From positions 356,335-420,334 of the forward strand of contig NZ_SMTK01000005.1 of the NCBI RefSeq assembly GCF_004357995.1: 64,000 nt of DNA. Direction: 5' to 3'. The notes beneath the pieces were generated by a model. The model did no database searches. It worked only from the letters and a program-made list of their open reading frames with translations, and had not been told where the DNA came from. Position numbers and translations under genes: made by a program. How positions within the stretch are numbered: the stretch's first letter is position 1; each line of letters opens with the position of its first letter. This document shows positions 17,071-25,610 of this stretch, one piece after another. Source of the DNA: Arthrobacter crusticola. GTDB lineage: Bacteria; Actinomycetota; Actinomycetes; Actinomycetales; Micrococcaceae.

Positions 17071-18789
17071 GTGCACCAACGGCTGAACGACCCCCTGATC
17101 GGCGAACTTGTCGATGGGCGCTACCTCGTGGAGTCGCGCATCGCGCGCGGCGGAATGTCCACGGTCTACCTCGCCCTCGACCGCAGGCTTGACCGCAGGG
17201 TTGCGTTGAAGGTCCTGTTCACGCACCTCGCCGAAGACCGCACCTTCCTGGACCGGTTCGAGCAGGAAGCGAAGTCGGCCGCCCGTCTCTCCCACCCGCA
17301 CGTTGTGGGAGTCCTTGACCAGGGCGTCGACGAGACAGCCGAACGCAGCACCGCCTATCTCGTGATGGAGTACGTTCCCGGACGCACGCTGCGGGATCTG
17401 ATCCGCGAACGCGGACGGCTCACCCCGAGGCTGGCCCTTGCCCTGATCGACCCAGTCATCGAGGGCCTCGCCGCCGCCCACGAGGCGGGGCTGGTGCACC
17501 GTGACGTCAAGCCGGAAAATGTTCTCCTCTCCAGCAGCGGGCAGATCAAGATCGCCGACTTCGGGCTCGCGCGCGCCGTCAGCGCGAGCACCGGCACCGC
17601 GACGCTCGTCGGCACCGCGGCCTACCTCCCGCCCGAACTTGTCACCGGCTCGCCGGCCGACGCCCGCAGCGACGTCTACTCCGCGGGCATCATGCTCTTT
17701 GAACTCCTGACGGGACGGCAGCCCTTCACCGGCGACGCTCCGGTCCAGATCGCCTTCCAGCACGCCTACGAGCACGTACCGGCGGCATCGGAGTTCCTGC
17801 CGGGGCTGGCCGAGGACATCGACGAGCTGGTGCAGTGGTGTACCTCCCGGGATCCCGAGGACCGGCCCGTCGACGGCACCGCCCTGCTCGGCGAGCTCCG
17901 CCATGTCCGCACGACGCTCACGGGCGCCGACCTCGACTACTGCCCACCGTCGCCGGTTCGGCGCGTCGACCGCGGAGCCGGATACGCCGGCTCACCGGCG
18001 ACCGGCGGGATGCCGGATGGCGGCGGAACGACCGTTGTGCTTGGCGCCCCCGCAGGAAGCCCCACCAGTGGAATAGGCACAGGCAACCCCACCGAAGTAA
18101 TCGGCACAGGCAGCCCCACCGGTGGAATCGGCGTCGGCAGCCCCACCGAAGTGATCAGCACGGGCACCCACGCCGGCAGTCCCACCGAAGTAATCGGTGA
18201 GGGGCGCTCCGGGGCGACTGCGGTTCCGCCCGGACCGGCGAACTCTCCAACGGTGGTCCTGCCCACCTCTCCGGGCAACCGGAACGCCACCACCCGGATT
18301 TTTCCGCCGGAGCCCCAGGTGCGGCCGGCCGGCCCGGGCGGCGGCGACAACGCCACCCGCGTCCTCGGTGGGGTGCACCGGCCGAGCGCCGCTCCGCCTC
18401 CTGCCGTCCAGCCGCGCGCCCACCCTCATCCCGCGCAGGTCCATCCGCCGCAGTCCCAGCCTCCTCAGCGGCATCCCGAGCAGGTCCGTCGGCCGCAGCC
18501 CGCCTCCAAGGTGGGCCGATCCCAGCAGCGCAGTCAGGCGCGCGCCGCGCAGCGGCCGGTGAAGCGGCTGCGCACCCGGCGCGCGGCCCAGTGGCAGGCC
18601 GTGCTGGTTCTGCTGCTGGTCCTGCTGGCCTTCCTGGCCGCGGCCGCGGGCTGGCTGCTGGGGATCAGCCAGCCCGGTGGCGGCGTTCCCGTGGGGCTGT
18701 CCAGCCCCGCGGCGTCCGGCTGCGAAGCGGGTCAGTTCTTGGAGAGTGCTCCGGCGACGAGGAAGGCCATCTCGAGCGACTGCATGTGA
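17071..18789 (+). CDS. pknL: PknL-type transmembrane Ser/Thr protein kinase
   Basis: A Hanks-type receptor kinase. The GTG-started 572-residue protein opens VHQRLNDPLIGELVDGRYLV and has the glycine loop ARGGMSTVYLA, VALKVL (catalytic Lys), HRDVKPENVLL (RD kinase), ADFGLA and an activation loop with several Thr (STGTATLVGTAAYLPPE). The kinase domain ends near residue 280. A 220-residue Pro/Thr-rich linker follows, carrying repeated PTEVIG units, then one transmembrane helix (about 510-531) and only 41 extracellular residues without PASTA domains. PknL of M. tuberculosis also lacks PASTA and neighbours Rv2175c and aroG as here. The last 58 bp overlap the convergent aroG 3' end. Confidence 0.9.
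   Translation: MHQRLNDPLIGELVDGRYLVESRIARGGMSTVYLALDRRLDRRVALKVLFTHLAEDRTFLDRFEQEAKSAARLSHPHVVGVLDQGVDETAERSTAYLVMEYVPGRTLRDLIRERGRLTPRLALALIDPVIEGLAAAHEAGLVHRDVKPENVLLSSSGQIKIADFGLARAVSASTGTATLVGTAAYLPPELVTGSPADARSDVYSAGIMLFELLTGRQPFTGDAPVQIAFQHAYEHVPAASEFLPGLAEDIDELVQWCTSRDPEDRPVDGTALLGELRHVRTTLTGADLDYCPPSPVRRVDRGAGYAGSPATGGMPDGGGTTVVLGAPAGSPTSGIGTGNPTEVIGTGSPTGGIGVGSPTEVISTGTHAGSPTEVIGEGRSGATAVPPGPANSPTVVLPTSPGNRNATTRIFPPEPQVRPAGPGGGDNATRVLGGVHRPSAAPPPAVQPRAHPHPAQVHPPQSQPPQRHPEQVRRPQPASKVGRSQQRSQARAAQRPVKRLRTRRAAQWQAVLVLLLVLLAFLAAAAGWLLGISQPGGGVPVGLSSPAASGCEAGQFLESAPATRKAISSDCM
18052..18205 (+). repeat. PTEVIG/PTGGIG repeats in the kinase linker
   Basis: Bases 18052-18205 encode about five copies of a short unit (SPTSGIGTG, NPTEVIGTG, SPTGGIGVG, SPTEVISTG, SPTEVIGEG; residues about 328-378). 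Each carries a Thr followed two or three residues later by Val or Ile. More such sites follow (SPTVVLPTS, NATTRIF, NATRVLG). Thr-x-x-Ile/Val is the kind of sequence that FHA domains recognise when phosphorylated. The DNA repeats are imperfect, so the protein pattern looks selected or recently amplified. Confidence 0.75.
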
Positions 18790-20114
18790 TTCAGCCGCGG
18801 GTCACACACGGATTCGTAGCGCTCGAGGAAGGATTCCTGGTCCACCGGGTCGGCCCCGCCGAGGCACTCGGCGACGTCGTCGCCGGTCATCTCGACATGC
18901 AGCCCACCGGGGAACGTCCCGAGGGCCTTGTGGACCTCGAAGAATCCGCGGACCTCGTCCATGACGTCGTCGAAGTTCCGGGTCTTGTACCCGTTCGGCG
19001 AGGTCACCGTGTTCCCGTGCATCGGGTCGGTCACCCACAGAACCTGCGCGCCGGAGGCCGTGACCTTCTCAACGAGCTGGGGCAGCTTCTCGCGGATGTT
19101 GCGGGCACCCATCCGGGTGATGAATGTCAGGCGGCCGGGCTCGCGGTTGGGATCGAGCTTGTCGATGAGGGCGAGCGCGTCGTCACCGGAGGTGGTGGGG
19201 CCAAGCTTCACCCCGATGGGATTGCGGACCCGGGAGAGGAAGTCGACATGGGCGCCGTCGAGGTCGCGCGTGCGCTCCCCGATCCAGAGGAAGTGCGCCG
19301 AGGTGTCGTAGGGCAGGTTGGTGCGTGAGTCGATGCGGGTGAGCGCCCGCTCGTAGTCCAGCAGCAGCGCCTCGTGGCTGGCGAAGAACTCGACGCGCTT
19401 CAGCGCTTCGAAGTCGGCACCGCAGGCGTCCATGAAGCGCACCGCCCTGTCGATCTCGCGGGCGAGTGACTCATAGCGCGAGTGCGCCGGATTGGCGGTG
19501 AAGCCCTTGTTCCAGTGGTGCACCAGGCGCAGGTCGGCGAACCCGCCCTGGGTGAACGCCCGGATCAGGTTCAGGGTGGAGGCGGAGGTGTGGTACGCCC
19601 TGACCATGCGGGAGGCGTCGTGGCCGCGGCTTTCGGGGGTGAAGTCGTAGCCGTTGACCATGTCGCCGCGGTACGCGGGCAGGGTGACGCCGTCGCGGGT
19701 CTCGTCGTTCGAGGAACGGGGCTTGGCGAACTGGCCTGCCATCCGGCCCATCTTGATCACCGGCAGGGACGCACCATAGGTGAGGACCACGGCCATCTGG
19801 AGGATCGTCTTGACCCGGGCGCTGATCCGGTCGGCGGTCGCGCCCTCGAAGGTTTCGGCGCAGTCGCCGCCCTGGAGCAGGAATGCCTTGCCCTGGGCCG
19901 CCGCGGCCAGCCGTTCCCTCAGGACATCCACTTCACCGGCGAACACCAGCGGGGGCAGCGACGAAAGTTCCTTGATGGAGGAGGTGTGGACCGCAGGGTC
20001 CTGCCACTGTGGCTGCTGCGAGATGGGAAGGCTCCGCCAGTGGTCGAGCCCTGCTGTACCGGCGGCGGGGAGCGGAAAGGGAGGCAATAACGCTGAGGCT
20101 GCAGTATCGGTCAC
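18732..20114 (-). CDS. aroG: 3-deoxy-D-arabino-heptulosonate-7-phosphate synthase, class II
   Basis: DAHP synthase condenses phosphoenolpyruvate and erythrose 4-phosphate, the first step of the shikimate pathway. The 460-residue protein is the plant-like class II type. Visible signatures include LLQGGDCAETF, the substrate-binding stretch KPRSSNDETRDG, HTSASTLNLIRAF, GERTRDLDGAHV, VKLGPTTSGDDAL and WVTDPMHGNT (metal and substrate ligands). It starts with GTG at 20114 after a GAGGG. The same enzyme neighbours pknL in M. tuberculosis (Rv2178c). The 3' end overlaps the convergent kinase gene by 58 bp. Confidence 0.97.
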   Translation of the reverse strand: MTDTAASALLPPFPLPAAGTAGLDHWRSLPISQQPQWQDPAVHTSSIKELSSLPPLVFAGEVDVLRERLAAAAQGKAFLLQGGDCAETFEGATADRISARVKTILQMAVVLTYGASLPVIKMGRMAGQFAKPRSSNDETRDGVTLPAYRGDMVNGYDFTPESRGHDASRMVRAYHTSASTLNLIRAFTQGGFADLRLVHHWNKGFTANPAHSRYESLAREIDRAVRFMDACGADFEALKRVEFFASHEALLLDYERALTRIDSRTNLPYDTSAHFLWIGERTRDLDGAHVDFLSRVRNPIGVKLGPTTSGDDALALIDKLDPNREPGRLTFITRMGARNIREKLPQLVEKVTASGAQVLWVTDPMHGNTVTSPNGYKTRNFDDVMDEVRGFFEVHKALGTFPGGLHVEMTGDDVAECLGGADPVDQESFLERYESVCDPRLNHMQSLEMAFLVAGALSKN

Positions 20115-20231
20115 CCCTCAAGCCTAATGGCTTCGACGCCGCGGTTCGTCGCCGCCCGTCACGTTGCCGCCCGGCCGTGTCACATAGGCCACTCGCGGCC
20201 CACTGCCCCGCCGACGGGCGGGAAAAGCACC

Positions 20232-21071
20232 TCAGGCGGTGTCCTTCTTCCGCCCCTTGGGCGGCTGGGTCTTGCCCACTTGGGTCACGGCGCCGGGCGC
20301 CGGTGCCTGCGGAGCCTCCGGCGGCGGCATCCGCACTGCGGCCCGGCGGGTGTCGGCGCCAGGTCGGTGGTGCTTCCTGCCTGCCGCCTTCTCCGCGGCC
20401 AGCTTTTCCTTGACGCTGCTCGCGTAGGCGTCGACGTACTCCTGACCCGAGAGGCGCATCAGTTCGTACATGATCTCGTCGGTGACCGAGCGCTGGATAA
20501 ACCGGTCATCGGCCATGCCCTGGTACCGGCTGAAGTCGAGGGGCTCCCCCACGATGATGCCGACCCTGCGGATGTTTGGGATCCGCCGCCCGATGGGCTG
20601 GACCTTGTCGGTGCCGATCATGGCGACGGGAATGACGGGAACCCCGGTGGCCAGCACCAGCTTGGCGACGCCGGTCTTGCCGCGGTAGAGGCGGCCGTCG
20701 GGGCTGCGGGTGCCCTCGGGGTAGATGCCCAGGAGGCCTCCGTCGTTGAGGATGTCCATGCCGGCGGTCAGCGAGGAGGAGGAGGCTGCGCCGCCGGAGC
20801 GGTCCATCGGCAGCTGGTTCGAGAGCCGGAAGAACATGGCGGTCAGCCGGCCCTTGAGGCCCTTGCCGTTGAAGTACTCCGATTTCGCCAGGAACACCAC
20901 GGGCCGGGGCACCGCCACGGGGAGGAAGATGGAGTCCGAAAAGGAAAGGTGGTTGCTGACGAGGACGGCCGGCCCTTCCGCGGGAATGTTGTCAAGGCCC
21001 TTGACCCAGGGCCGGAAGAGCACTCTCAGAATCGGACCGACGATGATCCTCTTCATGACCCAATAGAACAC
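20232..21071 (-). CDS. 1-acyl-sn-glycerol-3-phosphate acyltransferase (PlsC family)
   Basis: A membrane-associated acyltransferase of phospholipid synthesis. I chose the GTG at 21071 (279 residues, start VFYWVMKRIIVGP) because GGGAAGG sits about 8 nt upstream; a longer version from 21119 is possible. The HX4D catalytic motif is NHLSFSD, the substrate motif is YPEGTRSPDG, and VIPVAMIGTDK is the later conserved block. A disordered basic tail of about 50 residues (from KAAGRKHHRPGAD) follows the domain. An actinobacterial homologue (Rv2182c) lies near aroG in M. tuberculosis, consistent with this neighbourhood. It is divergent from the downstream esterase gene. Confidence 0.9.
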   Translation of the reverse strand: MFYWVMKRIIVGPILRVLFRPWVKGLDNIPAEGPAVLVSNHLSFSDSIFLPVAVPRPVVFLAKSEYFNGKGLKGRLTAMFFRLSNQLPMDRSGGAASSSSLTAGMDILNDGGLLGIYPEGTRSPDGRLYRGKTGVAKLVLATGVPVIPVAMIGTDKVQPIGRRIPNIRRVGIIVGEPLDFSRYQGMADDRFIQRSVTDEIMYELMRLSGQEYVDAYASSVKEKLAAEKAAGRKHHRPGADTRRAAVRMPPPEAPQAPAPGAVTQVGKTQPPKGRKKDTA

Positions 21072-21196
21072 GCTGCCAGCCTTCCCTGCAGGGACCGTCC
21101 GGCTCCCGCCGGACGGCACGCTTTTTCCTTTTGTGACATTACTCTAAGGATCCCGCCGGCTGGTACGGCGCGGTGAACGGGTGCGACCATTGACCC

Positions 21197-21961
21197 ATGA
21201 CATCGATTCCCGCGGCGGTTGCCTATTCCCAGGACGGCATCGGCACGGCGGGCCGGACCGGAGTGCTGCTCAGCCATGGATTCACCGGTTCGCCGGTGAG
21301 CGTCCGGGCGTGGGCGGAACACCTTGCGGGGCAGGGCTTTTCGGTCCGGCTGCCGCTGCTGCCCGGGCACGGCACCTCCTGGGAGGAACTGGCACGCACG
21401 CCCTGGCGGGCCTGGTACGGCGAGTACGAACAGGCCTATGAGGACCTGGCTCGACGCACTGACAGGATTGTCGCCGCAGGGCTCTCCATGGGAGGTGCGC
21501 TGGCGCTTCGCCTGGCCGCCCAGCACGACGTCGCGGGGGTGGTCGTCGTCAATCCCGGGCTGACCTTCGCGGATCCGCGCGCCCGGTACGCCGGGCTCCT
21601 CAAGTACGTGATGCGGTCGGTTCCGGCGATCGGCAACAGCATCCGGCTCGAAGGCCAGGACGAGGGCGCCTACCTGCGGACCCCGGTCGCCGCCGTGCAC
21701 CAGCTGGCCGGGCTGTTCCGCGATACGACGGCCCTGCTGCCGCGGGTCACGGCACCGACCCTCGTCTTCCGGTCGAACATCGACCCGGTGGTTCCCGAAA
21801 CCAGCATCGAGGTGCTGCGGCAGCACCTGGGCAGCGCCGACCTTGAGATTATCCGGTTGACGAACAGCTACCATGTGGCCACGATGGACCATGATGCACC
21901 CTTCATCTTTGACCGGTCCGCGGACTTCATCAGGCACGTGAGCGCAGGTACCAGCGTATGA
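21197..21961 (+). CDS. Alpha/beta-hydrolase, carboxylesterase (Est30-like)
   Basis: The 254-residue protein is a compact alpha/beta hydrolase. It has the oxyanion region LLSHGFTGSP, the nucleophile elbow GLSMGG (Ser about residue 97), a putative acid in RSNIDPVVP and the catalytic His in NSYHVATMD. This matches monoacylglycerol lipase/carboxylesterase proteins of about 250 residues; the natural substrate is unknown. There is no signal peptide, so it is cytosolic. The next gene overlaps by 4 bp (ATGA), implying co-translation. It is next to a PlsC-like gene, so a lipid-related substrate is plausible but not shown. Confidence 0.88.
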   Translation: MTSIPAAVAYSQDGIGTAGRTGVLLSHGFTGSPVSVRAWAEHLAGQGFSVRLPLLPGHGTSWEELARTPWRAWYGEYEQAYEDLARRTDRIVAAGLSMGGALALRLAAQHDVAGVVVVNPGLTFADPRARYAGLLKYVMRSVPAIGNSIRLEGQDEGAYLRTPVAAVHQLAGLFRDTTALLPRVTAPTLVFRSNIDPVVPETSIEVLRQHLGSADLEIIRLTNSYHVATMDHDAPFIFDRSADFIRHVSAGTSV

Positions 21962-22416
21962 CCCCCCGAGAGCCGAATGAGTCCACCGACGACGCCGTCT
22001 GGCGGGACCTCGTGGCACGGTTGGAAAGCACCCCCGGTAACCCGGAGACCGAAGAATTCGACGACCCGGAGCCCAGCGACCGCGACCGCGTCGAGGCGAT
22101 TTTCAGGAACCAGCCGCTGCGGCCTGCCGGCCCGAGGGACTACGAGGAACCCGAGGACGACGAGGGCTCCGACGGCGGGGCTGGATACGAGCCCCCGGAG
22201 CCTCCTCCGCTCGGCATGGGAGACCCCCTGGTGGTGCTGGCCTGGCTCGGCGCCGCGGGCGGTCCGGTCCTGCTGCTGCTCTTTGCCATGTTCTGGCGGG
22301 ACGCGCCGACGGCGGTGACCCTGGGCGTGCTCGCAGGGTTCCTGGCCGGCGTGGTGTTCCTGGTGCTGCGGCTGCCGCGCCAGCGCGACTACGACGACGA
22401 CGGCGCGGAAGTCTGA
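21958..22416 (+). CDS. Hypothetical membrane protein, acidic N-terminus and two TM helices
   Basis: I do not recognise a named family. The 152-residue product has a very acidic N-terminal 80 residues (EFDDPEPSDRDRVEAIFRN, EEPEDDEGSDGG), then two hydrophobic helices (about 86-108 and 114-134: LVVLAWLGAAGGPVLLLLFAM and GVLAGFLAGVVFLVLRL) and a short charged end (RDYDDDGAEV). The topology suggests both termini are cytoplasmic. It overlaps the esterase gene by 4 bp, so the two are probably made together. Such acidic two-helix proteins are common beside this esterase type in Arthrobacter-like genomes, as far as I recall; their function is unknown. Confidence 0.8.
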   Translation: MTPREPNESTDDAVWRDLVARLESTPGNPETEEFDDPEPSDRDRVEAIFRNQPLRPAGPRDYEEPEDDEGSDGGAGYEPPEPPPLGMGDPLVVLAWLGAAGGPVLLLLFAMFWRDAPTAVTLGVLAGFLAGVVFLVLRLPRQRDYDDDGAEV

Positions 22417-22444
22417 TCCTGCTCCGCCCGGCGCGGGAGGCTTC

Positions 22445-23539
22445 CTAGCGGCCGCGCGGCATTGAGCGTGAGAGGTCCGCGGCCCCGATCAGGCCGGCCG
22501 ATGGGCCCAGCGCGGCGGCCTCGATCGCGGCAGCGGGCCGAAAACCCCGCCCGGTGAGGTTACGGGCGAAGGCACGGCGGGCCGGTTCAAGGAGGAGCCC
22601 ACCGGCATCGCTGAGTCCGCCGCCGATGACGAAGGTGCCCGGGTCCAGGGCCGCCGCGAGATTGGCAAGTCCCAGCCCCAGCCACTGCCCCACCTCCTCG
22701 ACCAGCTCCTGGCAGGCAGGATCCCCGTCGAGGGCAAGCCGCGTCACCAGCGCCCCGGTGATCATCTGGACATCCCCGTCGGCGGCTGCCAGGAGCGACT
22801 GCGCCACGGGCGAGTTCGCCGCCGCCAGTTCCCGTGCCTCCCGGCCCAGCGCGTTGCCCGAGGCGTACTGCTCCCAGCAGCCCCGGTTGCCGCACTCGCA
22901 GCGGTGGCCGCCCGGCACAAGAACCTGGTGCCCGAACTCCCCGGCCACGCCGTGGCGGCCGCGCTCCACCTGCCCGTCCCGGATCATGGCCCCACCGATG
23001 CCGGTCCCCAGGGTCACGCACACCAGCCGGGGCTCGCCTCGGCCGGCGCCGAACCGCCACTCGGCCCAGGCGGCGGCGTCGGCGTCGTTGACGACGGTCA
23101 CGCGCCGCCGGAGCAGCTTCTCGAGGTTGCTGCGCAGCGGCTCGTTCCGCCATGCCAGGTGGGGGCTGAAAAGCACGGTCCCGTTCGAGAGGTCCATCCA
23201 GCCGGCGGCGCCGATGCCGATGGAGCGGATCCGGCGCCCCCGGCCCAGTTCAGCGACGAGGTCGACGATGACGGCCTCGACCCCGCGGGCATCGCTGCCC
23301 GGGGTGGACCGGCGGGCCTGCGCGAGGAGGCGGCCGGAACCGTCGACGACGCCCGCGGCGACCTTGGTTCCGCCGACGTCAATGCCGATGGCCAGTCCGC
23401 GCCGGGCCGCGGGAAGTCCGGCGCGTCCGGCACGGCCGGGCAGCGCGGCCCGCCGGGCCGTCCGGGGCTGCCCTGCTGCCCAGACCGGTGCGGCGCGGCG
23501 ACGCGGGTACGCCGAAGCCGACTCCGCTCCAGCTGCCAT
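22445..23539 (-). CDS. ROK-family sugar kinase (glucokinase-like)
   Basis: A probable ATP-dependent hexose kinase. The 364-residue form starts at ATG 23539 (MAAGAESASAY), chosen for AGGAGGA 3-4 nt upstream; the long upstream in-frame extension lacks conservation. The ATPase motif DVGGTKVAAGVVD follows a basic 50-residue leader. The ROK signature GTGIGGAMIRDG, the EFGHQVLVPGG zinc-site His and the Cys motif CECGNRGCWEQ are intact. The absence of an N-terminal helix-turn-helix argues for a kinase rather than a ROK repressor. Substrate (glucose, N-acetylmannosamine or other) cannot be decided. It is divergent from the acyl-CoA ligase gene and ends 28 bp from the convergent small membrane protein. 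Confidence 0.88.
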   Translation of the reverse strand: MAAGAESASAYPRRRAAPVWAAGQPRTARRAALPGRAGRAGLPAARRGLAIGIDVGGTKVAAGVVDGSGRLLAQARRSTPGSDARGVEAVIVDLVAELGRGRRIRSIGIGAAGWMDLSNGTVLFSPHLAWRNEPLRSNLEKLLRRRVTVVNDADAAAWAEWRFGAGRGEPRLVCVTLGTGIGGAMIRDGQVERGRHGVAGEFGHQVLVPGGHRCECGNRGCWEQYASGNALGREARELAAANSPVAQSLLAAADGDVQMITGALVTRLALDGDPACQELVEEVGQWLGLGLANLAAALDPGTFVIGGGLSDAGGLLLEPARRAFARNLTGRGFRPAAAIEAAALGPSAGLIGAADLSRSMPRGR

Positions 23540-23688
23540 TCGTCCTCCTTCAGGATCCCGCGGCGGGAGCCGGTGCGCATTTTCCTTCACCGTTATCAAT
23601 TCGTACATTACTGGACAGTAACGAGGGCCGCGGCACCCTATAGTCTATGAAAATGCCTGTAGTCGTCGGCGATACCAAAGGAGCTATT

Positions 23689-25515
23689 GTGCGCGAAATC
23701 AGCGTTCCCGTCCTAGTGGACGTCCCCCGCAACAGCAACACTACCGACCTCGTGGTACGGCAGGCGGAAAAGGCGTCAAACCCGGCCCTGTTCTCCGTCC
23801 AGGACGCAGCAGGCCAGTGGCGGGACATCCGCGCCACCGAGTTCCGCAAGCAGGTCGAGGCCGTCGCCAAGGGCCTGATCGCCTCGAACGTCAACCCGGG
23901 CGACCGGGTGGCCATCATGGCCCGCACCCGCTACGAGTGGGCCCTTGCCGATTTCGCCATCTGGTTCGCCGGCGCCGTTCCGGTTCCGGTCTACGAGACC
24001 TCCTCGCCGGCGCAGGTCGCGTGGATCCTCGCCGACTCCGGCGCCGTGGCCGCCTTCGTCGAGTCAGCCCGGCACGAGAACGTCGTCCGTGAAGCCGCCG
24101 CCTCCGAGAGCACGTCCGCCCTGACCCACGTGTGGCAGTTCGACGGCAACGGACTCGAAACCCTCCGGACCGCGGGGACCCTCGTCGACGACTCGACCCT
24201 CGCCGACCGCCGGTCGCTGGCGAACCTCGACGACATCGCGACCATCATTTACACCTCCGGCACCACGGGGCGCCCCAAGGGGTGCGAGCTCACCCACGCG
24301 AACTTTGTGGAGCTCTCCGAAAACGCCGCCGCGGCACTGTCCGAGGTCGCCCACGAGGGTGCGCGCACCATCATGTTCCTGCCGCTGGCGCACGTTTTCG
24401 CCCGGTTCATCTCGGTGCTGTGCGTCGCATCCGGAGCGACGGTCGCCCACACGGCGGACGTCAAGAACCTGCTGCCGGACCTGCAGAGCTATTCGCCAAG
24501 CTTCATCCTGGCCGTGCCCCGGGTGTTCGAGAAGGTGTACAACAACTCGATGCTCAAGGCCGAGGACGGCGGCAAGGGCAAGATCTTCCACGCCGGCGCC
24601 GACGTCGCCATCGCCTGGTCGAAGGCCGACCAGGCCGGGAAGGTCCCCTTGGCCCTGCGCGCCAAGCACGCCCTGTTCGACCGGCTGCTCTACCGCAAGA
24701 TCCGCGCCGCCATGGGCGGGAAGGTCGAGTACGCGGTCTCGGGCGGGGCGCCGCTGGGCGACCGGCTGGGCCACTTCTTCCACGGCATCGGCCTGCTGGT
24801 CCTCGAGGGCTACGGGCTCACCGAGACCACGGCGCCGCTCACGGTGAACACCCCGCGCAAGGTCAAGATCGGCACGGTCGGCGCCCCGCTGCCGGGCAAC
24901 GCCGTCAAGATCGCCGACGACGGCGAGATCCTCGCGAAGGGAGTCGCGGTGCTGCGTGGCTACTTCAACCGGCCGGACCTCACGGCGGAAAACTTCATCG
25001 ACGGCTGGTTCCGCACCGGTGACATCGGCGAGCTCGACGCCGACGGGTACCTGCGCATCACGGGCCGGAAGAAGGAAATCATCGTCACGGCCGGCGGCAA
25101 GAACGTGGTGCCCGCGATGCTTGAGGACACCATCCGCGCCAACGCCATCGTGTCGCAGTGCGTGGTGGTCGGCGACCAGCGTCCGTTCATCTCGGCCCTG
25201 ATCACCCTCGACGAGGAGGCCCTGCCGGGCTGGCTCGAGCGCCACCAGCTGCCGGCCGGCACCACCATGGCGGAGGCCGTCAGCCACCCGGCCGTGCTGG
25301 CGGAGATCCAGACCATCGTCGACGAAGCGAACAAGACGGTCTCCCAGGCCGAAGCCATCAAGGTGTTCCGCATCGTCCCCTCCGACTTCACGGAGACCAG
25401 CGGCCACCTCACGCCGTCCCTGAAGATCAAGCGTGCCCAGGTCCTCACCGACTACTCCGACATTGTCGAGGGGATTTACGCCACCCCCCGCGTGGAGGGA
25501 GCCGGGCGCGCCTGA
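23689..25515 (+). CDS. Long-chain fatty acid--CoA ligase (AMP-forming)
   Basis: Activates fatty acids to acyl-CoA through an acyl-adenylate. I chose the GTG at 23689 (608 residues, start VREISVPVLVDVP) because AAAGGAG lies 5 nt upstream; an upstream in-frame ATG at 23647 has no such signal. Motifs: IYTSGTTGRPKGCELTH (ATP loop), the gate region FLPLAHVFARF, YGLTETTAPLT, and the hinge and C-terminal GWFRTGDIGELDADGYL and GRKKEIIVTAGGKNV. The length and the AVSGGAPLGDRLGHFF segment match the FadD15 (Rv2187) type of actinobacteria. A strong palindrome follows the stop. Confidence 0.93.
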   Translation: MREISVPVLVDVPRNSNTTDLVVRQAEKASNPALFSVQDAAGQWRDIRATEFRKQVEAVAKGLIASNVNPGDRVAIMARTRYEWALADFAIWFAGAVPVPVYETSSPAQVAWILADSGAVAAFVESARHENVVREAAASESTSALTHVWQFDGNGLETLRTAGTLVDDSTLADRRSLANLDDIATIIYTSGTTGRPKGCELTHANFVELSENAAAALSEVAHEGARTIMFLPLAHVFARFISVLCVASGATVAHTADVKNLLPDLQSYSPSFILAVPRVFEKVYNNSMLKAEDGGKGKIFHAGADVAIAWSKADQAGKVPLALRAKHALFDRLLYRKIRAAMGGKVEYAVSGGAPLGDRLGHFFHGIGLLVLEGYGLTETTAPLTVNTPRKVKIGTVGAPLPGNAVKIADDGEILAKGVAVLRGYFNRPDLTAENFIDGWFRTGDIGELDADGYLRITGRKKEIIVTAGGKNVVPAMLEDTIRANAIVSQCVVVGDQRPFISALITLDEEALPGWLERHQLPAGTTMAEAVSHPAVLAEIQTIVDEANKTVSQAEAIKVFRIVPSDFTETSGHLTPSLKIKRAQVLTDYSDIVEGIYATPRVEGAGRA

Positions 25516-25533
25516 AAGCGACCGGCGCACCTC

Positions 25534-25577
25534 AAAACGACGAACGCACCCGGATTACCGGGTGCGTTCGTCGTTTT
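25534..25577. terminator. 20-bp perfect palindromic terminator between convergent genes
   Basis: Two 20-bp arms (25534-25553 and 25558-25577, perfectly complementary) flank an ATTA loop. The left arm starts AAAACGACG and the right arm ends CGTCGTTTT, so both strands have a T-run, making this a good bidirectional terminator for the acyl-CoA ligase gene (+) and the MinD-like gene (-). A second, degenerate copy of the right arm (CGGGTGCGTGCGTCGTTAT) follows at about 25578-25597. Confidence 0.85.
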
Positions 25578-25610
25578 CGGGTGCGTGCGTCGTTATCCGG
25601 TGCGGCGGCC

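Noticed and set aside
18500..18789. PASTA domains at the kinase C-terminus
   Set aside because: Only 41 residues follow the membrane helix and none resemble PASTA, so the protein is PknL-like, not PknB-like.
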